Part shown: positions 44,501 through 56,600 of the stretch, one piece after another
Layout: every line of letters begins with the position of its first letter
Numbering within the stretch: position 1 is the stretch's first letter
Assembly (NCBI GenBank): GCA_028826165.1
Contig: JAPDFW010000006.1
Coordinates: 1 to 64,000, forward strand
Length of the DNA: 64,000 bases
From: Anaeramoeba ignava
Taxonomy: Eukaryota > Metamonada > Anaeramoebidae
Direction: 5' to 3'
The notes under the pieces: generated by a model
What the model saw: the letters and a program-made list of their open reading frames with translations, nothing else
Told to the model about the DNA's origin: nothing
Database searches by the model: none
Program-made: the position numbers and the translations under genes

Positions 44501-47248
44501 ATTTAACAGATCAAGCTAAATATATCGAAATTGTTCAATACGAAAACAATACTTCAGTTGATGCAATAGTTGGTGAGTTTATTCCACAATCTTTTGAAGT
44601 TGTTGTGAAGATTTATACACTAGCAGCATTGAATGGAAAATCAGTTACAGCATTTATTTCTGGAGTAAATAAAAAATAAAAAAGAAAAAAGAATTTAGAT
44701 TAAAAAATCCTTTCAAATTAATTGATATTTTTTCTTTTTTATTTTTGTGATTGGAATTCATTTCAATTAGTATAATAACTCGAGTTCTGAAAATGTTTGT
44801 TCTGATGAAGCAACAGTCCCTGATTATACAAATGTGACTCTTGACGCATATCATGCAACTGAAATTACAACCTCAAATCAATTTTTATTACTATTTCAAT
44901 ATTATGGAACAGAATCAAGCGTAGGAACTGCAGTGTTTAATCTATTGAAATTCACATCAGGAAAAAGTGGATTTTATTGTGTTAAATTCAAGGTGGAAGA
45001 TATTGTAACTTCAAGTGGAATTGTAATGAATGTAATCAATAATGTAACCGAAGTGGCAATAGTGAAACAACCATCAAATAAAGTAAAATATTTGAAAAAG
45101 AAAAGAAAAGAAAAAAAAATTTTTTTCAATAACATGAAATGATTGAATTAAAATATTTTTCAAAAATGAAAAAAAAAAAAAAAGGTGAAAACAGGACATC
45201 GTTTTGATCAACAACCCTTAATCAAAATTTATGATAATGGAATAGGATTAGCAAATCGATCAATAACTGTTGGATTTTATCATGAATGCATTGGAGCTTC
45301 AATTACATACAATGACAATCCGATAACAGATCCGAACGGAGAATATCAATTTTGGGATCTAACAATATCAGGAACAGGAGGAACATGTCAACTTGTATTT
45401 ATTTCACAAGGAATAGCATCTGATCCATCAAGCAAGTTCAACATCATCGGATTGTCAGAACCCTCATTCCAATATATTGGGAAATGGAAGTCAATCATTG
45501 CGTTGACTGTTCTTGCTTTTGTTCCCTTGTTCTTCTTCAACGAAGCAAATACTTCAACTTGGTTTTTGGTTGTTGGATTGTTGGCTTGCGCAATCCCAGA
45601 GTTTTTCGGTTATGTAGCATTGGAAAAGCTTTCTTTCCAACAGAATCAAGATGGCGAGAATTCATACTTGAGATTGATCACTTCAATGTTTATCATTTGC
45701 ATCAATATTCTTGTTATTTTGTTTGCTTGGAATATGGTGGAAGGATTTATGAAAAAAAAGAATTGGCAATTTTATGATAAAAAAAAACTTGCTTCGCAAA
45801 AATTTGTCAAATATTTGTTGCAAAAAAATGAGGACATGGTCTTTTCAGCTGAATTACCTGATGTGGATCTTTATGATTCTCCAAATGAAAGCAATTCAGA
45901 AATTGAACTTGATAATTTTGGAAACAAAGTGAAAAAAGAGAAGGAGTATATTACACACAAGAAAACAATCGAAATCAAAAACGAGGTCATGGATTCGTTC
46001 TCAGACATGATGTTGAGCTCAAGAAACCGATTCATTTCTTGGATAATGCCAAAGCAAAAAACAGCACACTCAAAATTCGAACCTTCATTTTCATTCTTTT
46101 ATCCACAAAGATTAATTCTTGCTGCATGTTTAACAATTCTGCTGCTGATCTACTTCCTTGCAGGCGCGTTTCTTCTTGTCGAGTGGTTTGTGTTCTATCT
46201 GAAAAAATGGCGCGAGGACATTTTGGGCTATCAAAGTAGAATAGATTACATCATCGCGCTAATCAACGAATCCATTCTTGAGACAGTTACTCAATCAAGC
46301 TCCTTGAATCCTGCGAAGATCAATTACATCCCAGACTCAATAGAAACCATCTTCAAGGCCTCTCAGACACAGGTTGACCGACTGATTAGCATTGTGAAGT
46401 TCTCTGGGAGGTTCACTGGCATCATGCTATTTTTGATATTTTTATTTGTTTGGTGGTTGATTTTCAGATTATATCGCCGTAGAATCATGTGGCTTAGACA
46501 AGGAGTAAGATTTACTAAGAGAAAGCCAAATACAGGAAAGGCCACATCGTTTCCCGGTCTTACAGCGGCTACATTTATATACGGATTTGTGGCGCTTTGG
46601 GTGATCACAACTGCAATCATTATTGTTCTTCTTTTCTTCCCTTTTTTCAACGTTCTTTGGTTCGTTTTCAGATGGATTTTCTATACTTTTATGATCGGTT
46701 TTTTCGTGATGAAAATGTGGGAGTTTTTTCTCTTACTCTTTATCAATAGAAACTCAGTTACAAAGCTAAGATGCTTTTCAACCGCAGAATTCATTTGGAC
46801 TTTCCTCAATTTTGTTTATGGAGTCGCATTTGCTTCTGCACGCATCTTTAGGGTGCTCTACTTCACGCTATTCCATTTCATCAGAGTTGATCTCGATACT
46901 TTGCATAACATCTCCTTCCTTAAAAGAGCTTATAGATCATATGTCGGAATGATTTATATGGACCATATTCATAATAACCCAATCCGTTTGTGTTTTGGAA
47001 ATATGCTTGAAAGAAAAAATTTAAAAAAATCAATTGCAAAACTTGATCTAGCAAACAAAAGTTCTGATTTTTCTCCCGAATTCCCAAATGATAAACCTAA
47101 AAATAACCAAGATTTTGTTGAAGAAAAACAGGATTTGATTCTTCAACAAAAAGTAAAAAGTCGGTTTTTGTTTTTGATTACAATCTCAAGAAACAAAAAT
47201 TTGATTAATTCTCGTCAAAGAAATCTTCAAATTTCTCAAAAAAATTGA
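38536..47248 (+). CDS. Multi-exon membrane protein: Ig-like ectodomain plus STRA6-like transmembrane domain
   Basis: About 17 exons, roughly 1,880 residues. Good boundaries: 38536-38604, 38786-38938, 39015-39080, 39468-39692, 39757-39880, 39961-40143, 40209-40388, 40509-40607, 40678-40822, 40921-41292, 41644-42042, about 42554-42702, 42789-, then uncertain to 43500, about 43501-44177, 44481-44664, 44771-45082, 45185-47248. A basic N-terminus (DKRKKRCRRLK) precedes a signal anchor. The ectodomain repeats Big_1/invasin-like units (DKYGNPVSGKTAVF ... TTDSNG; ETDSDGKATF) with N-glycosylation sites. The last exon has about 8-9 membrane segments and ends VGMIYMDHIHNNPIRLCF, resembling STRA6/RBP-receptor C-termini. 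Ligand uptake or sensing is inferred. Problems: no AG acceptor fits the end of the 42.0-42.55 kb intron, and 43.0-43.5 kb needs a frame correction. The STRA6 link is from memory of the family and is moderate. Confidence 0.7.
39081..39467. repeat. AAAATC-repeat intron 3 of the STRA6-like gene
   Basis: Hexamers AAAATC and AAAATT alternate through this 387-bp intron; GTAAAT donor, AATAG acceptor. Confidence 0.8.
41293..41643. repeat. AAAATC/AAAATT-repeat intron 10 of the STRA6-like gene
   Basis: 351-bp hexamer-filled intron with AAAACC and AATATC variants; GTAATC donor, GAATAG acceptor, restoring DLDGIFSTQVLG across the junction. Confidence 0.8.
42043..42553. repeat. Pyrimidine-rich TTCTTA/TTTTTA intronic repeat
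   Basis: About 475 bp of TTCTTA and TTTTTA hexamers between two Ig-like coding segments. Translated it would give a YSYSYF run, but reading on is out of frame with the clear downstream protein (GTFAISAAYDRYYEC), so I take it as an intron from GTATTT (42043). No AG precedes the downstream coding. The only frame-keeping junction I find uses AC at 42552-42553, or the sequence is wrong by one base. Confidence 0.55.
43010..43500 (+). other. Uncertain exon/intron stretch of the STRA6-like gene
   Basis: Contains two copies of CAGTTGATGGAAA (43070 and 43162), each after a T-rich acceptor-like tract, then AAAATC/AAAATT repeats. Removing one A at about 43089-43092 makes the first copy read VDGKFMKGIVTFENFYIY, which fits the Ig-like repeat pattern after TTDSNG. 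The second copy closes quickly and may be a duplicated, unused acceptor. Confidence 0.4.
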
Positions 47249-47339
47249 ATTTCCAAAATTCATTTCTTTTTGTTGTTTTTTCTTTTCCTTTTTTTTTTTT
47301 TGTTCTCTTTTCAATCCAAAAAGAAAATCCAAAAAAAAA

Positions 47340-47378
47340 AAAATTTTTTTCATTTTTTTTCATTTTTTTTCATTTAAA
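47340..47378 (+). promoter_or_regulatory. Triple TCATTTTTTTT tract before the BTB-TLDc start
   Basis: Three TCATTT repeats separated by about 11 bp end a few bases before the ATG. This is the clearest example of the initiator-like tract seen upstream of many genes here. Function is inferred from position and recurrence. Confidence 0.4.
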
Positions 47379-48881
47379 ATGGAAACTTATTCAAATTTAG
47401 AAAAACTCTCAAATGATTTAAAAAATTTATTCCAAAACCAAAAACAAAAACAAAGCAAAAACCAAAATCAAAACCAAGAAGAAAGTCATTTTGATTTTGA
47501 AATAATTTCTGAACAAGATCAAATTTCATTTAAAACTCATAAATCAATTCTTTCTTCAAGAAGTGAATATTTTAAAACTCTTTTCAATTCAAAAATGTCA
47601 GAATATCAAGAAAAAATTACTTTAACTGATATTCCAAGTCCAACTCTATTTGCAATTCTGAATTATTTTTATTCAGGAAAAATTGAAATTAATTTAGAAA
47701 ATGCGATTGAAATTTTAATTTTTGCTTCAAGATATTTAATTGATGAATTAATAGAAACTTCTTCTTACTTTATCAAAAACAATTTGCAAATGCAAACTAT
47801 TGTTGATGTTCTTAATTTATCTGAGGAAATGAGTTTAAATCAATTATTGGAATTTTGTTATCAATTTATTTCAGAAAATTTTTACGAATTTATCAAAACT
47901 TCATTTTTTCTTGAACTTGAAGAAAATCATCTAAATTCAATTCTATCAAATGATAAAATTTTCACAAACGAATTTGAAACTTTCCAATCAATAATCAAAT
48001 GGGGAAAACATAAATCAAATATCAATAAAGAAAAAGAGAATCAAAAACTTGATAATCAAGAAAGAGAGCAATTACAAGATAAAATTTCAAGTCTTGTTGA
48101 TAAAATCAGATTTATTGACTTCTCAAAAAAGGAAATTGCCAAAACTTTGAAAGAAGAATTAATTCCAAAACAAATTTCACAAAAATTAATGAACTTTCTC
48201 ATTCTGAAAAACGAAAAAGATCAAGGAGAATTGAGTCAATTTATTCAAAAAGAAACTGAAGATCCGAAATCATTGATCTTCAAAGAAAGATATAAATTTG
48301 ATTCAGAAATTATTCAAGAAAAAGGATATGTGAACAAATTAAAAAAATGGATAAATGATAATCGTTTTTTTTTCAAAATGAAAAAAGGATTTTCAGCAAA
48401 AAAAGATGGATTTGATTGCAAAAAATGGCATGATATTTGTGATAATAAAGGAAAAACATTAGTTATTATCAAAACAAAAGATAATTTTATTTTTGGAGGA
48501 TTTACTCAAATTGGATTTACAACTGATAAATCAAAATGGAGAGAAGATTCTCACTATTTTGAAGATGGATGGATTACTGATCCAAATTCCTTTATTTTTT
48601 CATTAAGAAATGACAAGAACGATAGAAAATCAGAAAAATTTTCAATTAAACAAACCCAAGATAACTTTGCTGTTTATTATAACTACTCAAATAAAGGTCC
48701 AACATTTGGAAAGGGAAATGATTTTATTTTAAATTCTAATCTACAACATGGTTATTCAAATTTTGGTTATACTTACAATCTTCCTAAGGGATTTGATTAT
48801 GATACAAAAGAATCAAGAGGTTATTTAGCTGGTTCTTATGATTCTTGGGAAGTTGATGAACTTGAAACTTATTTCATTTAA
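47379..48881 (+). CDS. BTB/POZ-BACK-TLDc domain protein
   Basis: Single exon, 500 residues. After a Gln/Asn/Lys-rich leader, the BTB domain (about 35-140) reads FDFEIISEQDQISFKTHKSI, then LSSRSEYFKTLFNSKMSE and FYSGKIEINLENAIEILIFA. A BACK-like helical region follows (about 145-260; FYEFIKTSFFLELEENHL). The C-terminal half (about 300-500) is TLDc-like: GFSAKKDGFDCKKWHDICDN, then KTLVIIKTKDNFIFGGFTQ and NSFIFSLRNDKN. BTB-BACK proteins usually serve as CUL3 substrate adaptors; in protists the BTB-TLDc combination is a large family of unknown substrates. The ATG follows three TCATTTTTT repeats within 35 bp. No defects seen. Confidence 0.9.
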   Translation: METYSNLEKLSNDLKNLFQNQKQKQSKNQNQNQEESHFDFEIISEQDQISFKTHKSILSSRSEYFKTLFNSKMSEYQEKITLTDIPSPTLFAILNYFYSGKIEINLENAIEILIFASRYLIDELIETSSYFIKNNLQMQTIVDVLNLSEEMSLNQLLEFCYQFISENFYEFIKTSFFLELEENHLNSILSNDKIFTNEFETFQSIIKWGKHKSNINKEKENQKLDNQEREQLQDKISSLVDKIRFIDFSKKEIAKTLKEELIPKQISQKLMNFLILKNEKDQGELSQFIQKETEDPKSLIFKERYKFDSEIIQEKGYVNKLKKWINDNRFFFKMKKGFSAKKDGFDCKKWHDICDNKGKTLVIIKTKDNFIFGGFTQIGFTTDKSKWREDSHYFEDGWITDPNSFIFSLRNDKNDRKSEKFSIKQTQDNFAVYYNYSNKGPTFGKGNDFILNSNLQHGYSNFGYTYNLPKGFDYDTKESRGYLAGSYDSWEVDELETYFI

Positions 48882-48976
48882 TTTCAAATTTTTTAAATCA
48901 AATTAAAAAATTTTTCAATTTCATTCCAATTTTATTTTTTGAAATGAAAAAAAAAAAATCAAATAAAATTTTTGGA

Positions 48977-51893
48977 TTAATTTTCTCTTATTCTTTTTAA
49001 AGTTTCAAATGCATTTTGAGATAAAATATATTTTTGTGCATCTTCACCATTTGATTCTAAAGTAAGAAAAGGATTTGTTCTACGTTTTCTTTCCTTATTA
49101 TTAATAGGTATTTTCTTTTGAGAATTTTGATTAATTAATTGAGATAATTTTGGATTTGCAAAAGATCTTCGAGATTTATTTTTTTCATTCTGAGGAAAAA
49201 AGGTTTGAATTTTGATTTAAATTTTCATTTTCATTTAAATTTTCATTTGAATTTTGATTTTGATTTTGATTTGGATTTTCATTTAAAATTTGATTTGAAT
49301 TTTGATTTAAATTTTGATTTGAATTTTGATTTGAATTTTGATTTAAAATTTGCTTTTCTTCATTCTTCTTTTTTAAAATCAATTTTTCTATTTTTTCTGC
49401 TAATTCATTTAATCCAGTTTTAGAAGCTATTAGTAATGCAATTCCTAACGATTTTTGGAAATGAAACTCTTTGCAAACTTCCCAAGCTTTTATATTGTTT
49501 CGAGTTTTACAATAAATATCATATTGGCGAACTAATAATGAATCCGTTTCAATCCATCTTGTTTTTTGCTTTTGTGGATCTGAGTTAAATTGTTCCTTTG
49601 ATTCCATTACTTTTTCAAGAATCAGTTCTTGAAGTAAATCTGAATCCTCCATTTGGCCGGAAATTGGAACAGATAGTTTCAAAGATGTGATTATTGGTTT
49701 TTTCATTGCTGAAGGAAAGGTATCTTTTGCAGAAAGAAGAATTCCATAAAATTCATTAGATGAAAGTCCAATTGGCCAATATTTCCCACCATCTTTTTGA
49801 TCAATAAATTTACGGGAATCCAAAACAGGAATAAATTGATATCCGAACCAATTATTTGACAAAACTCGCAATATTCCCAAACTATCGAAAGTAGAGAAAA
49901 GATTGCTTGAGGAAAACCCAATCCATGCAAGTTTTGACTTTGGTGATATTGAAATAAGTGATTCATGAATTTTGGATCTTGTTTCCATATCAAGGAGTTG
50001 AAATTTCAAATTATGAGTTTCATTTCCATAAACAACGCTGAGAAGATTTTCACCGTTTGAAACAATAGAGAGAATTGGGCCAGGAATTGATAAAACAAAG
50101 AACTCTCGTCCTGTTGAAGAAAACAGACGAAGAAAGTTCAAATTAGTTGCAACCGCAATAAATTTTTTGGCACAAGCAATAGAAACTGCCGATTCTGGAG
50201 AATCCAAGCTCAATCTCCATTCCTCATTTGTCGGCCACTGATTCAAAGGTTTGTATTGAATAAGATCCATTCTTGAGTCTTCTTGATCGTTCTGAGAAGA
50301 AGAACCTGCAAAAAGCACTCCATAATGAGAAAGAGTTGCAAGTCCAACATTGTTTCTATTATTCAATCGAAAAGAACGATGTCTTGTTTGGTCATTAAAT
50401 TCAACATCCAAAATTGAGAGTTCTTCTTCGTCAATTGAGATGATTGATCCTGTCATGTTCCAGGCAAGATAACGTCTTGTATTCGATTCAAACGGAGTAG
50501 AACTTGTTTGGAATGGTTTCATTATTTGTGAGATATCTTGTGAATTTTGCCATTCTTTCCATTTCTTTGTATTTGTAATCTGGTGAATTCTTTTGAATAT
50601 TTCATGCATATTATCATTTGTAACTTCTTCAAAATCATATTCACCTCCACCATTGTTATCACTATCCATTTCAATATCATCGATATCATCAATATCATCA
50701 CCATCAGATAAAACGTTGACAGTCTCATCTTCTGATACATTAATTGCATCCAAATCAGCATATTCATTATCACTATCTTCAACAACTTCTTCCTCAATAT
50801 TCTTTTCTATTTCTTTTTCCTTTTTCTTTTCTATTTCTTTTTCCTTCTTTTTCTTCTTTTTCTTGTTTTCTTTTTTTTTTTCTAATACATTTTTCCAAGT
50901 TCCAAGTTTTCCATTACAATCCAAAATATAACAAGTTTTACTTTTGGGTGTGCCCCATCCAAATCCTACAATCTTTGTGTTATGAGCAAAATGATTAATC
51001 TCTTTCCCTGATCTTATCTTCCAAATTGTGATTTCTTTTTGATCCTCGCTTAAGGTTGCAATATATTTTGAATCAATTGAAATTCCCAGAATCAAAAAAG
51101 TATGTTTTGAAGGCTTCTTGATTGTCTTTATTTTTTCCCAAGAATCTCTTGACACAATATTTACGCAGTTGTTTTCTAGATCAGGTACGCAAATAAAGTC
51201 TCCTGTTGGGCTCCAAATTGCTCCAAATTTTCCGTTACTTGAAAATTGATGTTTTGAATTGTTTTCAAATTTTTGGATACTTTTTAAATCATTTTCAGTG
51301 AAGATTTGAGTTGTTCCATTGAATTCTGTTGTTGAAAAATATTTTCCTTTTGGATCGTAAGCAACTTTTGAAACAATTGATTCAAAAGAAGAAATTTCTT
51401 TGAATTCTTTTGGATTTTCAATGTTAATAATTCTAATTTTAGTTTCATTAAAACTCATTATAATATTTTGAGAATTTGAATCAAAATCAATAGAATTTAT
51501 TGGAAGATTTTTTCTTGCTAAAGTTGAATGATAAGAAAGGTCTTTTGAATTATAAAGATGAACTTCTGAATTTTTTGTTCCACAAGCAATAATTTGAGAC
51601 TTTATTTTATTTCATTTTCAAAAATATTATTTTTTTAATTTAAATTTTATAATTGAATAATTTTATATTTATTTTACATTTTTTGATAAAGCAAAACATT
51701 GAATTCCACTTTGAAGTTTAATTTGATTTGTTGAATTTTTTAAATTTTTTAAATGAAAACTTTTTAAAGAACCATCTAAATTACAAGTTAAAATATGTTT
51801 TTGAGAAATATTTAATAGAATATCTGAAGCATTTTTTTCATGAACATTATTCCATTCAATTTGAGAATTAAGATTAAAATTTTGATTTAACAT
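48977..51893 (-). CDS. WDHD1: WDHD1/Ctf4 (AND-1) replisome hub protein
   Basis: Two exons (51893-51678, 51599-48977), about 946 residues. Ctf4/AND-1 trimers link the CMG helicase to DNA polymerase alpha at the fork. An N-terminal WD40 propeller (about 1-330) includes HILTCNLDGSLKSFHLKN, KVAYDPKGKYFSTTEFNGT and the typical IVGFGWG. An acidic/Lys linker follows, then the SepB beta-propeller: EEWRLSLDSPESAVSIACAK, FIAVATNLNFLRLFSSTGRE, SKLAWIGFSS, DGGKYWPIGLSS. Next comes a helical domain and a Gln/Asn/Ser hexamer run (about 49205-49350). The true C-terminus (about 70 residues, ending FETLKRIREN) is reached only if one base is removed from the A6 run at 49196-49201; without that the protein stops early at 49185. 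The 78-bp intron has a GTAAAA donor. The start region lacks a TCATTTTT motif. Confidence 0.9.
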
Positions 51894-52074
51894 TTTAAAA
51901 GAAAAAATAAAAATTAAAAAAGAAAAAAATAATAAAATAATTATTTCTTTTTGTTTTGTTGTTTTTTTTTTTATAAACGTTAAATTTTTAATTTTTAATT
52001 AAAAAGAAAAAAATTAATTAAAAAAAAATTAACGAATCATTATTAAAAAAGAAAAAAAGAAAAAAATAATTTTT

Positions 52075-53650
52075 GGATTTGATTTTGTTCCACTTTTTGA
52101 TTTTGATTTTAATTTTAATTTTAAATTTGTTTTTAATTTTGAATTTGAATTTAATTTTAATTTTGATTTTGATTTAGATTTTGATTTTGATTTTGATTTT
52201 GATTTTGATTTTGATTTTGATTTTGGTTTTGATTTTGATTTTGATTTGATTTTTATTTTTGATTTTGATTTTGATTTTGATTTTGTTCCACTTTTTGAAT
52301 TTAATTTTGATTTTGAAATAAATTTTGATTTTGAAATAAATTTTGATTTTAATTTTGATTTTAATTTTGATTTTAATTTTGAATTTAGATTTAGATTTTG
52401 ATTTTGATTTTGATTTTGATTTTGATTTTGATTTTGATTTTGAATTTTGATTTTGATTTTGATTTTGATTTTGATTTTGATTTTGATTTTGAATTTGATT
52501 TTGATTTTGATTTTGAATTTGATTTTGATTTTGATTTTGTTCGACTTTTTGAATTTGATTTGATTTTGAATTTGAATTTGATTTTGAATTTGATTTTGAT
52601 TTTCATTTTCAATTTGATTTTGAATTTAGATTTAGATTTTGATTTTGATTTTGATTTTGATTTTGATTTTGATTTTGATTTTGATTTTGATTTTGATTTT
52701 GATTTTGATTTTGAATTTGATTTTGATTTTGATTTTAAATTTGATTTTGAATTTGAATTTGAATTTGATTTTGATTTTGATTTTAAATTTGATTTTGATT
52801 TTATTTTTAATTTGATTTTGATTTTGATTTTGTTCCACTTTTTGAATTTAATTTTGATTTTGAAATAAATTTTGATTTTAATTTTGATTTTAATTTTGAT
52901 TTTAATTTTAATTTTAATTTTGATTTTGATTTTGATTTTGATTTTGATTTTGATTTTGAATTTGATTTTGAATTTAATTTTGATTTTGATTTTGAATTTG
53001 AATTTGATTTTGATTTTGAATTTGAATTTGATTTTGATTTTAGTTTTGATTTTAATTTTTGATTTTGATTTTGATTTTGATTTTTGATTTTGATTTTGAA
53101 TTTTAAATTTTAATTTTGAATTTTAATTTTTGAATTTAATTTTGATTTTGAATTTTCAATTTGATTTTAATTTTAATTTTGATTTTGAATTTAAATTTAA
53201 TTTTGAAATTTTAATTTTGAATTTGAATTTTGATTTTGATTTTGAATTTGAATTTGATTTTGAATTTTGATTTTTGAATTTGATTTTAATTTTAATTTTG
53301 AATTTTGATTTTGATTTTGATTTTGATTTTGATTTTTTGATTTTGATTTTAATTTTGATTTTTGATTTTTGATTTTTAATTTTGATTTTGATTTTGATTT
53401 TGATTTTGATTTTTAATTTTGATTTTGATTTTGATTTTGATTTTGATTTTGAATTTTGATTTTGATTTTGATTTTAATTTTGATTTTGATTTTGATTTTG
53501 ATTTTGAATTTTGATTTTGATTTTGATTTTGAATTTTGATTTTGATTTTGATTTTGAATTTTAATTTTGATTTTGATTTTGATTTTGATTTTGATTTTGA
53601 ATTTTGATTTTGATTTTAATTTTAATTTTGATTTTGATTTTTAATTTTGA
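52075..53650. repeat. Satellite-like GATTTT spacer with higher-order unit
   Basis: About 1.55 kb of GATTTT/AATTTT/GAATTT hexamers fills the spacer between the WDHD1 start and the SAC9-like stop. A non-hexamer marker, GTTCCACTTTTTGA (once GTTCGACTTTTTGA), recurs at about 52088, 52284, 52537 and 52833, with similar flanks after two copies, giving irregular 200-300 bp higher-order units. Long frames on either strand (FDFD, KIKI, SKSK) start and stop inside the repeat, so I do not call genes. Confidence 0.8.
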
Positions 53651-53652
53651 TT

Positions 53653-56600
53653 TTAGAAAATTGATATTTTTCCAGGAACTAAAGAAGTAGAATCATAACT
53701 TGAAAGAAAAGAAAAAATACAACAATTTCCAAAAATTGGATCAAAATCTTCAAATTCATAAAGAAGAACAGTAGAATGAGGAACTCTTGGAATACAATAT
53801 TTACTTTCAAAAACAACAACATTTTGGGAAGAAGTGATTTGAAGAGAAACTTCATGAGCTTGAGAATTACAACCATCATCTCCATGTTGAACAACATAAT
53901 AAAAACCGGATAATTTTGATTCTTCAAACATAATTTTCAATTCCTTTTGTTCTTGTTTGTATTCCAATGAATTTGTTTTAATAAGTCCTTTTTTTGGAAC
54001 TGCTTTCATTGTGAATTCTTGTTGAATACTTAATTGTTGAGTATTTTCAATTGGAATTTTGTTAAATAATTTAACTCCTGTTATTACAATTCGACCCAAA
54101 TGGAGTTTTGCATTTTTTGCTAATTTATTTGTTTGTCTTTGTTTTTCATTAACAGGAATTGTTAATATTAATGAGACAATTTGGAAAGGTTTTTTCGTTT
54201 CAAATGTATAAACAAAACGTGAAAATGGCTCAATAAATCCAATTTCTGATTCTGATAATTCATTTCCAATTTTATCTTCATTTTCTTTTAAATTTACTTC
54301 TTGATTTGATTTGGATTTGGATTTGTATTTAAGATTTTTATCTAAATCCCAAACACCAATCGGGAAAATATCAGGGAAATTATTTCCACACACAATATCA
54401 ATTTTGGGAACATCAAAAGAATTATATCCAAGTGAATCAACATCCAAATAAATTTTTTTCAGAATTGTTTGAGTTTCCAATGCAATCATAATTTCAACTT
54501 TTTGCTCATTAATTGGAGCATACCAAAATTCATTTTCAAATGAGTTTATATCAAATAAAATTGATTGAATTGGAAGTGAATCTAAATCTGTTGGAACATG
54601 TGATAAAATAAATGCTCTTGGAAATTTTGTTACAATTTCTATATTTTCATTTTCATTTTGATCTTCATTTTGATTTTGATTTTCATTTAATTTTTGATTT
54701 TCATTTTCATTTTCATTTTCTAAAATTTCTTTTCTCATTAAATCAATTCCATTTTCTTTTCCTTCCTTCTTTTCATTCCATGTTTTTTTTTGAAGATCTT
54801 CCATTGTACTTGCGAGAAATTGAATTGATTGTCTTTTTTTTCTTATTCTCGAATTTTTTTTTGATTGGAATATTTTCACTTTTTCATAAATTTTGTTTTG
54901 TTTTTTTAAAATTGATTCACATGAATCACATACTTTAAAAGAAGAATCATCAAAATATTCAAGAATCTTTGTTTTTTTTTTTTTAAAATGAATAAATAAA
55001 AATAAAAATAAATAAAATAAAGATGTTTAAATTTGAAATTATTATTCATACTTTTTGATTAGTTTGAGAAACGCAATTTCCACAAAATAATTTCCCACAA
55101 TATTCACATTGAAAATTAATATTTAAGTCTTGTTTTTCACATTTTCGATTTGCACATTTCCTTTGATTTTTTGAATCAATTTCAGAATATTTATTATATA
55201 ATTCTTGCAATTTTTTTTTAATTTCCTCCTTATTAAATCTTTTAATATGATTTTCCACATCAAATTGTCTCAATTCTTCTTCATCAACTTCACAACAATG
55301 AAGAATTAATCTATTTCTTTCTTTTTTTGTTAATTCAAATGTGTATCTAATTTCCTCCAATTTTAAACAATCTAAAAATGAAATTTGTGATTCTTTGCTT
55401 TTTTTTAAGTGATCTATTTTTTCATTTACTGATTTTTGATAAAATTTCATTTGGATAATTTGGTTTGTTGGTTTCAATTTTGCAAGTTCATCTTTTGCTT
55501 GTTTTTTTCTTTTTTTTTTTGATTTTTTTTTCGCTTCATTTTGATTTTGATTTTGAATTTCAATTTGATTTTGATTTTGATTTTGATTTTTATCAAGAAA
55601 TTGAAAATCATCATTTTTATCAAGAAATTGAAAATCATCATTTTCATCAAATGAAGGCTTATCTTTATTTTGATTTTGATTTTCAATTTGATTTTGATTT
55701 TCAATTTGATTTTCATTTTCAATTTTAATTTGATTTTTATTTTCATTTTCATTTTCATTTTCATTTTCAATTTGATTTTGATTTTTATTTTGATTTTTAT
55801 TTTGATTTTGATTTTCAATTTGATTTTCAATTTGATTTTCAATTTGATTTTCAATTTCATTTTTAATTTCATTTTTAATTTGATTTTCATTTTCATTTTC
55901 ATTTTCATTTTCATTTTCATTTTCATTTTCATTTTCATTTTCGGAATAATTCAAATTTTCATTGTTTTCAATTTTTTCATCAAATAAATCATCTGAAGTA
56001 ATTTGATCTTCACTTTCTGATTCTGAAAGAAAATCATTTGAATCAGTAAATTCAAATTTGGGTTCATCTAAAATTTCATCTTGGTTTTTATTGTGCATTT
56101 TTTCTACATAATCATCTTCAAATTGATTTCTTTCAATATTTAGAAGAGTTTCTTCACTAATTTTTCTGTTTCTAAAAGTATTCAATGTAATCATCTTGAT
56201 TTTCTCTGCATTTGGGTTTTTCTCAAATAAAAAGATGTTATTGAAATAATTTTCAGGATGAACAACTTCTTCAAGATGTTGAATATAATTTTCTGTTTCC
56301 TTTTCTCTCAACTTTTTTTCTGATTGTTTTGGTGATCCAAAATTAGGCATTTTTCCAAAAATATCAATTTTTCCAATCGCTAATTTTTTTGATTCCTTTC
56401 TTTGTATTTGTTCTGAAAATTTTATATAAACCAAACGTTGAATTTTTTGTTTTTTTGTATTATTTGTTTGATTTTCTTTCATAGATTGCGAATAAGAATC
56501 TATTCTATAATATAATTTTGTTCCGTTATTGCATTTTGGAATTGGTTGATGATGATAAACAATATTCATTTTTTTAATATAATTCCCAGTATAAACATCA

